Source of the DNA: Enterobacter quasihormaechei
GTDB lineage: Bacteria > Pseudomonadota > Gammaproteobacteria > Enterobacterales > Enterobacteriaceae
DNA length: 64,000 nucleotides
Assembly: GCF_004331385.1 (NCBI RefSeq)
Contig: NZ_SJON01000004.1
Coordinates: forward strand, 248,001 to 312,000
Direction: 5' to 3'
The position numbers were made by a program, and so were the translations under genes. The notes under the pieces are model-generated. The model was not told the DNA's origin. It ran no database searches and saw only the letters and a program-made list of their open reading frames with translations. Shown here piece by piece: positions 57,209 through 64,000 of this stretch. The first letter of the stretch is position 1. Every line of letters starts with the position of its first letter.

Positions 57209-59686
57209 ATGTCATCATCGTCACGGCTCAAACAGGTTCTGAAGGGGATCGCGCTGGCATTGCTGGCCGCGATCCAGCCTGCCGCGGCTGATGACGACTT
57301 CAACCTGCGGATTCTGGAGCTGGATACGCCGCTTGAAAATACCGCGACGCTGAAAAATTTCATCAATGATAACGGCCTGATGCCCGGCAGTTACCAGACC
57401 ACGATCCTCTGGGACGGGGATGTTCTGGATAAGCGCCCCGTAACGTATGTTCTCTCGGCGGACAAACAGCGCCTGCTGCCTGAGCTGACCAAAGCCGAGC
57501 TGCGCGCGCTGGGAGTAAAGGTGGATGCCATTGCCGATATGGCCGGGCTGGACGACGCGGCGCACATCGACGATATCTCCCGTTTTATAAAAAATGCCCG
57601 CTACGAATTTAATCAGGATAATCAGACGCTGACTCTGGTTATTCCCCAGATGTACCGCGATCGGGCGACGGCGAGTGCCATCAGCCCTAAGCTGTGGGAT
57701 GACGGTGCTCCGGCGGCCTGGACCAGCTACCAGCTTAGCGGTTCGCAGCAGCGCTATAGCGCGGGCAAAACCTCGTCAACCTGGCTGGGCCTGGACTCCG
57801 GTATTAACGTGGGCGCATGGCGCCTGCGCAACAACAGTACCTGGAGCGATACCGCCGGCTGGGATGCTATCGCCACCACGCTACAGCGCGACGTAAAGCC
57901 TCTGCAAAGCCAGATGGAGATTGGCCAGACCTATACCAACGGTGAACTTTTCGACAGCATTCAAATGACCGGGGTGAAGCTCGAGACCGACACGTCCATG
58001 CTTCCCACCGGCCAGCAGGGTTTTGCTCCGGTCATACGCGGCATTGCGAACAGCGACGCGAAAGTCACCGTGAAGCAAAACGGCTACACGATTTACCAGA
58101 GCAACGTCTCGCCGGGGCCGTTCGCGATCCGTGATTTGAGCCAGGTGGCGTCGGGCGCCGATCTGGAAGTGACCGTCGAAGAGGCGGATGGCAGCGAGCA
58201 CAGCTTTATCCAGGCCAGCGCGTCGGTGCCGGTGCTCCAGCGCGAAGGAAACCTGAAATATTCTCTGGCGATGGGGCGCTATCGCGGCAGCGAGGGCGAG
58301 GATGCGCCTGCGTTTGCCCAGGGAACGGCGATCTATGGCTTTCCGTATGGCATAACGGCCTATACCGGCGTGCTTGGCGCGTCGCTGTATCACGCGGCGC
58401 TGGTCGGGGCGGGGGCGGATTTGGGGCGCTTCGGTTCGGCATCGGTGGATGTCACGGGTGCCCGCACCGCTTTTGATGACGGTCGTGATGACGCGAGCGG
58501 ATTATCCTGGCGCGCGCAATATGCGAAAGATATTCCGGATACAAATACCACCGTCACGCTTGCCAGCTACCGCTACTCCACCGCCGGTTTTTACACCTTT
58601 CAGGAGGCAATCGACCAGCGCGACGGTGAGATTGACGACGGGATTTATACCTATCGCCTGACCAACAACCGGCGAAGCCGTATGCAGCTTAATCTTTCTC
58701 AGCGCCTTTCGGACTGGGGGTCGGCTTACCTGAACACCTATCAGCAGGATTACTGGGACATGGATGGCCGCGAGCGCAGCGTCAGCGCCGGGCTGAGCTC
58801 CAGCTGGCGCGATATCTCCTGGTCATTAAGCTACAGCCTGACCCGGACGCCCGATGCGGATGCTGACCGGCAGATGGCCCTGACGCTGAATATTCCCTTC
58901 TCCCACTGGCTACCCAACGCCTGGGCGAGCTACAGCGTCAACACCGCCAGCGGAGGTTTTGTTTCGCATCAGGTGGGGCTCGGCGGCACCGCGCTTGAGG
59001 GTAATAAGCTCAGCTACAGCCTTCAGCAGACGTACGCAAATCATGACACCGGCTACGGCGGCAGCCTGTCCGGCCGCTATCGGGGAGCCTCCGGCGATTT
59101 GGGGCTGGGGTACAGCTATGGCGGCGATAACCGGCAGTGGAACTACAGCGCGCAGGGCTCCGTCGTGGCGCATGAACATGGCGTGACCTTAGGGCAGCCA
59201 GTCCGCGACGCGTTCGCCGTTGTGCATATCGAGGGCGGCGACAACGTTAAGGTTCAGAACGGTCGGGGGATTTCAACCGATCGCTTTGGCAACGCCGTTG
59301 TCCCGTCGCTGACGGCCTACCGGCATAACGTCATTACGGTAAATACCCAGGATCGGGACGATATCGATATTGAGGCAGCGACGCAGGATCTTGTCCCGAC
59401 GAAAGGGGCGGCGCTGGCTGCAACGTTCGACGCGCGCGTCGGGCGGCGGGCCCTGGTCACGTTGCTTCATCGGGGCAAGGCCGTGCCGTTCGGGGCCGTG
59501 CTCGCCCTGCAAAACGCGACCGCCATCGTGGGAGACGAAGGAGAAGTGTATTTAACCGGGCTGCGCGGCAGCACAGCGTTTAACGTGCAGTGGGGAGAAG
59601 AGGGGGACACGCAGTGCCGCGGCACGCTCGACGTACCCGCCGACGGCGCGACAGGCATTTTTAAAACAACGGTAAACTGCCAATAA
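57209..59686 (+). CDS. Outer-membrane fimbrial usher, cluster B
   Basis: An 825-residue FimD/PapC-family usher. A signal peptide (…IQPAAA) precedes FNLRILELDTPLENTATLKN, and the barrel segments AQYAKDIPDTNTTVTLASYR, GFAPVIRGIANSDAKVTV and SPGPFAIRDLSQV are typical; the C-terminus ends in NVQWGEEGDTQCRGTLDVP, TTVNCQ with the cysteine pair. Its Shine-Dalgarno is poor, suggesting coupling to the chaperone. Shorter than the cluster A usher by 39 residues. Confidence 0.93.
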   Translation: MSSSSRLKQVLKGIALALLAAIQPAAADDDFNLRILELDTPLENTATLKNFINDNGLMPGSYQTTILWDGDVLDKRPVTYVLSADKQRLLPELTKAELRALGVKVDAIADMAGLDDAAHIDDISRFIKNARYEFNQDNQTLTLVIPQMYRDRATASAISPKLWDDGAPAAWTSYQLSGSQQRYSAGKTSSTWLGLDSGINVGAWRLRNNSTWSDTAGWDAIATTLQRDVKPLQSQMEIGQTYTNGELFDSIQMTGVKLETDTSMLPTGQQGFAPVIRGIANSDAKVTVKQNGYTIYQSNVSPGPFAIRDLSQVASGADLEVTVEEADGSEHSFIQASASVPVLQREGNLKYSLAMGRYRGSEGEDAPAFAQGTAIYGFPYGITAYTGVLGASLYHAALVGAGADLGRFGSASVDVTGARTAFDDGRDDASGLSWRAQYAKDIPDTNTTVTLASYRYSTAGFYTFQEAIDQRDGEIDDGIYTYRLTNNRRSRMQLNLSQRLSDWGSAYLNTYQQDYWDMDGRERSVSAGLSSSWRDISWSLSYSLTRTPDADADRQMALTLNIPFSHWLPNAWASYSVNTASGGFVSHQVGLGGTALEGNKLSYSLQQTYANHDTGYGGSLSGRYRGASGDLGLGYSYGGDNRQWNYSAQGSVVAHEHGVTLGQPVRDAFAVVHIEGGDNVKVQNGRGISTDRFGNAVVPSLTAYRHNVITVNTQDRDDIDIEAATQDLVPTKGAALAATFDARVGRRALVTLLHRGKAVPFGAVLALQNATAIVGDEGEVYLTGLRGSTAFNVQWGEEGDTQCRGTLDVPADGATGIFKTTVNCQ

Positions 59687-59699
59687 AATGGGTGAAACA

Positions 59700-60707
59700 A
59701 TGCGTCTACGTTTTTCTGTCCCCTCGCTTATCGCCTGCGCGCTGGCGCTGGGCGCGGTTGTCTTTATTCACCCGGCGAGCGCCAACTGTAGCTTTAGCGG
59801 CGGCGAGGGCAACGGCGGGGTCGTCACGTTCCAGCTGCCTGCGGTCATCGCCGTTGCGCCTGACGCGCCGGTGGGCACCGTGATTTATGACGGTAGTGTT
59901 GAAAGTAATGAAATTACCGTGGATTGCGGCGGCGCCGACGCCCAGATCCGCCGCGGCTATTTGTCCATCACCAGCGCCGACGCGCGCGAAGACGTCATGC
60001 CCGGCGTGTACAGAACCAACGTGCCGGGAATCGGGATCCGCGCTGCCTCATCCACGGAAAAGCACCCCAGCTATACGTCAGGCGATCTCGTGCGCCCATG
60101 GGACTTTCTGGGAACCATGCATGGTTATTCGCATCAGGTACTGGCCTTCCGCGCCGCCGCGCAGCTGCTGGTGATCGGGAATGTTGAAGAGGGCAACCTC
60201 GATACCGGACGATTAACCGCGCAGGATACGCTGAGCGGCGCGGTTATCGGCGAAATGCGCTTCTCGCCCACCAGCGTGCGCATTACGACCAATACCTGTA
60301 ACCTGGTCGACCGGAATATTTACGTCCCGCTGAAGACCGTCAATACGCAGGATTTCACCGGCCAGTACACCGACGTGCTGACCGATAACAGCTTTAAAAT
60401 TGAGATAAGCGAGTGTGCGGCAGGCACCAAGGTGGATTATCAGTTTACGAGCACAGGATCGACGGGCGTTACAAACGGGAATACGTTAGGCATTGCCGCC
60501 GGGGATCATGCCGCCGCGGGAGTCGGGCTCCAGATTCTGGACGGCAATAATACGGTGCTGCAATTCGACCATAGCTATACGGCGATAACCAGCACGCAGG
60601 ATAACGTGCCCGTGGAAATTCCGCTGAAAGCGCGCTACGTCAAAACGGGAGAGGTGAAAGCCGGCAAGGTTGATGCGGTTGCCACTTTTGAACTTTTTTA
60701 TCGCTGA
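59700..60707 (+). CDS. Fimbrial tip adhesin, cluster B
   Basis: A 335-residue protein starting MRLRFSVPSLIACALALGAV; the ATG at 59700 is preferred over one 12 bases upstream because GGGTGA precedes it. A signal peptide ends HPASA. The N-terminal half (NCSFSGGEGNGGVVTF) resembles fimbrial adhesins with a conserved first cysteine; the C-terminal half is a pilin domain (TNTCNLVDRNIYVPL, ECAAGTKVDY) ending ATFELFYR. Completes a four-gene pilin-chaperone-usher-adhesin operon with no minor subunits. Confidence 0.85.
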   Translation: MRLRFSVPSLIACALALGAVVFIHPASANCSFSGGEGNGGVVTFQLPAVIAVAPDAPVGTVIYDGSVESNEITVDCGGADAQIRRGYLSITSADAREDVMPGVYRTNVPGIGIRAASSTEKHPSYTSGDLVRPWDFLGTMHGYSHQVLAFRAAAQLLVIGNVEEGNLDTGRLTAQDTLSGAVIGEMRFSPTSVRITTNTCNLVDRNIYVPLKTVNTQDFTGQYTDVLTDNSFKIEISECAAGTKVDYQFTSTGSTGVTNGNTLGIAAGDHAAAGVGLQILDGNNTVLQFDHSYTAITSTQDNVPVEIPLKARYVKTGEVKAGKVDAVATFELFYR

Positions 60708-60854
60708 ACGCCGCCCGCCCGCGCGAGTTTTTGCGATCATTTCGCCACACTTTTTAACCCTCTCTTTTCATCTGGTTATTTCTTAAACCCTCAATTCTTG
60801 TAGGGCCGCATATCGCTTGCTATGCCGCCAGCGTTTCGCATATTATTCTGCGGT

Positions 60855-60890
60855 CATAATAATAATTCTCGTTTACGTTATCATTCACCT
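60855..60890 (+). promoter_or_regulatory. Fur-binding region at the fhuA promoter
   Basis: CATAATAATAATTCTCGTTT followed by ACGTTATCATTCACCT carries repeated NAT(A/T)AT-type hexamers of the Fur consensus, and the block resembles the E. coli fhuA promoter. Overlapping Fur sites are inferred, giving iron repression of fhuACDB. Confidence 0.75.
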
Positions 60891-60909
60891 TTTTCATCAG
60901 AGATCCATC

Positions 60910-63120
60910 ATGGCGCTTTCCAATACTGCTCAGCCAATTAACACGTCGCTGCGTAAAATCGCAGCCGTCGTAGCCACAGCGGTTGCCGGCATGTCTGCTT
61001 ACGCACAGGCCGCTGAAACCCCCAAGAAAGAAGAAACCATCACCGTGACTGCCGCACCGGCTGCACAGGAAAGTGCCTGGGGTCCTGCACCGACGATTGC
61101 GGCAAAACGTACCGCAACGGCGACGAAAACCGATACGCCGATTGAGAAAACCCCGCAGTCTATTTCCGTGGTAACACGCGAAGAGATGGACATGAAACAG
61201 CCGGGGACGGTTAAACAGGCGTTGGCCTATACCCCAAGCGTTTTCGCAACGCGCGGCTCATCCACAACTTACGATGTGGTTTCGATTCGTGGTTTCACTA
61301 CCTCCAGCACCGTGAATACCAACCAGTATCTGGATGGTATGAAGTTGCAGGGGGACAACTACTCTGAAGCGTCCATGGATCCGTACTTCCTTGAGCGCGT
61401 AGAGCTGCTGCGTGGCCCGACGTCCGTACTGTATGGTAAAAGCCATCCGGGCGGCGTGGTAAGCATGGTCAGCAAGCGTCCTACTACTGAACCGTTGAAA
61501 GAAATTCAGTTCAAAATGGGGACGGATAACCTCTGGCAGACCGGGTTTGATTTCAGCGACGCGATTGACGATAACGGCGTATGGTCATACCGTCTGACCG
61601 GCCTGGGACGCAGCGAGAACGCGCAGCAGGATATGGTGAAGTCTACTCGTTACGCGATTGCGCCGTCTTTCAGCTGGCGCCCCGATGATAAAACCGACTT
61701 CACTTTCCTGAGTAACTTCCAGAGCGATCCGGATGCAGGTTACTACGGCTGGCTGCCGCGTGAAGGTACGGTCGTGCCTTACTATGATGCAGCCGGAAAG
61801 GCGCATAAGCTGCCGACCAACTTCAACGAAGGCGATGAAGACAACAAGATCTCCCGCCGTCAGAAAATGGTGGGGTATAGCTTCGCGCATGAATTTAACG
61901 ACACCTTCACCGTGCGCCAGAACCTGCGGTACACCAAAATCAACACGCTTTACCGTTCAGTTTACGGTAACGGCTATATCGCCCCGGCCCAGATCAGCCG
62001 TGCGTATGTACGTTCCGATGAAGACCTGAACTCGTTTACGGTTGATACCCAACTCCAGTCAAAATTCGCGACCGGCGCCGTTGACCATACGCTGCTGACG
62101 GGGGTGGATTACCTTCGCATGCGCAATGACATTGATGCTGACTACGGCACTGCCGATCCCATCAGCATGAATAATCCGCAGCACGGCAACGCGAACGTCA
62201 ATGTGAACTTCCCGTATGCCATGCTCAATCGCCAGGAGCAGACCGGGCTCTATGCGCAGGATCAGGCGGAATGGGATAAGTGGGTACTCACCATGGGTGG
62301 CCGCTATGACTTTGCGAAAACGTCTGCCTTTAACCGTAATAACGGGACAACCGCGGAAATCAACGATCGGGCATTCACCTGGCGCGGGGGGATTAACTAC
62401 CTGTTCGACAACGGGATCACCCCATACTTCAGCTACAGCGAATCCTTCGAGCCTATTTCGGGTACCACCCAGGGCGGCAAACCGTTCGATCCGGCTCGCG
62501 GCAAGCAGTATGAAGCGGGCGTGAAGTATGTGCCGAAAGATCTGCCTGTTGTGGTGACGGCAGCGGTATACCAGCTGACCAAGAACAACAACCTGACCGC
62601 CGATCCGGCGAACCCGACCAGCGGCTTTAGCGTGCAGGGCGGTGAAATTCGCTCCCGTGGCTTTGAGCTGGAAGCGAAAGCGGCGGTGTCGGCTAACGTG
62701 AACGTGACGGCGGCCTACAGCTACACCGATGCGGAATATACCCACGATACCTGGTATGAAGGACGTCGTCCGGCGGAAGTGCCGCGCAACATGGCGTCCC
62801 TGTGGGCAGATTACACCTTCCACGAGACCGCGCTGAGCGGCCTGACCGTCGGCGCGGGCGCGCGTTATATCGGTGACACCGTTTCTTACTACTCTTCGGC
62901 GTCGCCTAAAGCCTATGAGTCCTTTAACGTCGCGGGCTATGCTCTGGCGGATGCGACGGTGAAATACGATCTGGCGCGCTTTGGTCTGCCGGGCTCTTCC
63001 GTCGGCGTCAACGTGAACAACATCTTTGACCGCGAGTACGTCTCCAGCTGCTACAGCGAGTATGCATGCTACTGGGGAGCAGGACGCCAGGTTGTCGCCA
63101 CCGCGACCTTCCGCTTCTAA
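60910..63120 (+). CDS. fhuA: Ferrichrome outer-membrane receptor FhuA with a shortened L4 loop
   Basis: A 736-residue TonB-dependent receptor. The signal peptide ends AYAQA, the TonB box is ETITVTA, then comes the cork domain and the 22-stranded barrel ending VVATATFRF. The ATG at 60910 gives the E. coli-like N-terminus. Between SVYGNG and YVRSDEDL (residues 355-366) only ten residues remain where E. coli has 28, and the two cysteines of the L4 disulfide are gone. The C-terminal disulfide pair (SSCYSEYACYW) is kept. First gene of fhuACD, with Fur boxes upstream. Confidence 0.96.
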   Translation: MALSNTAQPINTSLRKIAAVVATAVAGMSAYAQAAETPKKEETITVTAAPAAQESAWGPAPTIAAKRTATATKTDTPIEKTPQSISVVTREEMDMKQPGTVKQALAYTPSVFATRGSSTTYDVVSIRGFTTSSTVNTNQYLDGMKLQGDNYSEASMDPYFLERVELLRGPTSVLYGKSHPGGVVSMVSKRPTTEPLKEIQFKMGTDNLWQTGFDFSDAIDDNGVWSYRLTGLGRSENAQQDMVKSTRYAIAPSFSWRPDDKTDFTFLSNFQSDPDAGYYGWLPREGTVVPYYDAAGKAHKLPTNFNEGDEDNKISRRQKMVGYSFAHEFNDTFTVRQNLRYTKINTLYRSVYGNGYIAPAQISRAYVRSDEDLNSFTVDTQLQSKFATGAVDHTLLTGVDYLRMRNDIDADYGTADPISMNNPQHGNANVNVNFPYAMLNRQEQTGLYAQDQAEWDKWVLTMGGRYDFAKTSAFNRNNGTTAEINDRAFTWRGGINYLFDNGITPYFSYSESFEPISGTTQGGKPFDPARGKQYEAGVKYVPKDLPVVVTAAVYQLTKNNNLTADPANPTSGFSVQGGEIRSRGFELEAKAAVSANVNVTAAYSYTDAEYTHDTWYEGRRPAEVPRNMASLWADYTFHETALSGLTVGAGARYIGDTVSYYSSASPKAYESFNVAGYALADATVKYDLARFGLPGSSVGVNVNNIFDREYVSSCYSEYACYWGAGRQVVATATFRF

Positions 63121-63129
63121 CCTCTTTAT

Positions 63130-63155
63130 GGGCACGGTTCGCCGTGCCCTTTTTA
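63130..63155 (+). terminator. Intercistronic attenuator between fhuA and fhuC
   Basis: GGGCACGG, loop TTCG, CCGTGCCC, then TTTTTA: an ideal UUCG-capped intrinsic terminator ten bases past fhuA. As fhuC has no other evident promoter, partial read-through is inferred, giving more receptor than ABC transporter. Confidence 0.85.
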
Positions 63156-63170
63156 TTTAAGTTGGCTGAC

Positions 63171-63968
63171 ATGCAGGATAATAAAACGCAATCCGACTCC
63201 ACCTTCACGCTCAACAATCTCTCCTTTCGCGTACCCGGGCGTACCTTGTTGCATCCGCTCTCTTTGACCTTTCCCGCAGGTAAAGTTACCGGCTTAATCG
63301 GCCACAATGGTTCTGGCAAATCGACCCTGCTCAAGATGCTGGGCCGCCATCAGCCGCCGTCCGAGGGCGACATTCTGCTGGATGACCATCCGCTGGCAAG
63401 CTGGAGCAGTAAGGCCTTTGCCCGCAAGGTGGCCTATCTGCCGCAGCAGCTGCCGCAGGCGGAAGGAATGACGGTGCGCGAGCTGGTGGCGATTGGACGT
63501 TATCCGTGGCACGGTGCGCTCGGGCGTTTTGGCGTCGCTGACAGAGAGAAAGTGGAAGAGGCAATTGCGCTGGTCGGGCTCAAACCGCTGGCGCACCGTC
63601 TGGTGGATAGCCTGTCCGGCGGCGAGCGTCAGCGCGCGTGGATCGCGATGCTGGTGGCGCAGGACAGCCGCTGCCTGCTGCTCGACGAACCTACCTCGGC
63701 GCTGGATATTGCCCATCAGGTTGACGTGCTGGCGCTGGTGCATCGCTTAAGCCAGCAGCGCGGCCTGACGGTGATTGCGGTTCTGCATGACATCAATATG
63801 GCGGCGCGCTATTGCGACTATCTGGTGGCGCTGCGCGGCGGTGAAATGATCGCTCAGGGCACGCCTGACGAGCTGATGCGCAGCGAAACGCTGGAGCATA
63901 TCTACGGTATTCCAATGGGGATCCTGCCTCACCCTGCCGGGGCCGCTCCCGTGAGCTTTGTTTACTGA
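63171..63968 (+). CDS. fhuC: Ferrichrome ABC transporter ATP-binding protein
   Basis: A 265-residue ATPase energising hydroxamate siderophore import. Walker A GHNGSGKST (44-52), signature LSGGERQRAW, Walker B LLLDEPTSALD and switch His in LHDINMA are intact. The ATG at 63171 gives the E. coli length; an upstream frame through fhuA is chance. It overlaps fhuD by one base. Confidence 0.98.
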   Translation: MQDNKTQSDSTFTLNNLSFRVPGRTLLHPLSLTFPAGKVTGLIGHNGSGKSTLLKMLGRHQPPSEGDILLDDHPLASWSSKAFARKVAYLPQQLPQAEGMTVRELVAIGRYPWHGALGRFGVADREKVEEAIALVGLKPLAHRLVDSLSGGERQRAWIAMLVAQDSRCLLLDEPTSALDIAHQVDVLALVHRLSQQRGLTVIAVLHDINMAARYCDYLVALRGGEMIAQGTPDELMRSETLEHIYGIPMGILPHPAGAAPVSFVY

Positions 63969-64000
63969 TGCTGGATTCAACATACATTAGCCGCCGTCGC
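63968..64000 (+). CDS. fhuD: Ferrichrome-binding periplasmic protein FhuD, N-terminal fragment
   Basis: Eleven codons are present, MLDSTYISRRR, whose ISRRR matches the twin-arginine signal start of E. coli FhuD. The ATG shares its A with the fhuC TGA, the coupled arrangement of the operon. The gene continues past the window. Confidence 0.85.
   Translation, partial: MLDSTYISRRR

Overview
The window is chromosomal DNA of a member of the Enterobacteriaceae, most likely Enterobacter or a close relative (Lelliottia, Leclercia). Most proteins read as close orthologues of Escherichia coli K-12 products, and gene order follows the E. coli segment from hofC to fhuD almost gene for gene. The DNA is fairly GC-rich, and it carries Enterobacter-style REP palindromes and lineage-specific insertions that K-12 lacks. 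No rRNA, tRNA, insertion sequence, prophage or CRISPR array was recognised.

Layout. 1-3018 (minus): hofC (partial), hofB, ppdD (type IV pilin-like assembly) and nadC. 3106-4520 (plus): ampD-ampE (muropeptide recycling). 4539-6897 (minus): an accessory pair, a GPH-family glycoside symporter and a GH43 glycosidase. 7062-8432 (minus): aroP. 8969-16039 (plus): pdhR-aceE-aceF and lpd (pyruvate dehydrogenase complex and its regulator). 16091-18386 (minus): a DUF2950/DUF3300 envelope pair. 18593-19076: two candidate small genes in a structured spacer. 19281-21878 (plus): acnB. 21933-24030: an AT-rich divergent DUF4424/DUF4431 pair, then yacL. 24595-26708 (minus): speD, speE, yacC. 26854-28413 (plus): cueO with its CueR-type promoter. 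28500-30890 (minus): gcd. Then hpt, can, yadG-yadH, yadI and yadE to 36050.

36054-43083 (minus) is a seven-gene chaperone-usher fimbrial operon whose usher resembles HtrE. It sits between yadE and panD, whereas the E. coli yad cluster lies between panB and folK. Next come panD, panC, panB, folK, pcnB, gluQ, dksA, sfsA and thpR (all minus), and hrpB and mrcB (plus). A second, four-gene fimbrial operon (55860-60707, plus) separates mrcB from fhuA. The window ends in fhuA-fhuC-fhuD (ferrichrome uptake).

The backbone genes cover central carbon entry (PDH, aconitase), polyamine synthesis, pantothenate and folate synthesis, RNA polyadenylation and tRNA modification, copper and iron handling, and peptidoglycan synthesis. 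Points most worth a second look are the non-canonical ATT start of pcnB, the trimmed L4 loop of FhuA, the two fimbrial operons with hairpins after their major pilin genes, the unannotated small ORFs upstream of acnB, and the AT-rich DUF4424/DUF4431 insertion. I did not find a convincing wholly new multi-gene system; the accessory insertions are the best candidates for novelty.
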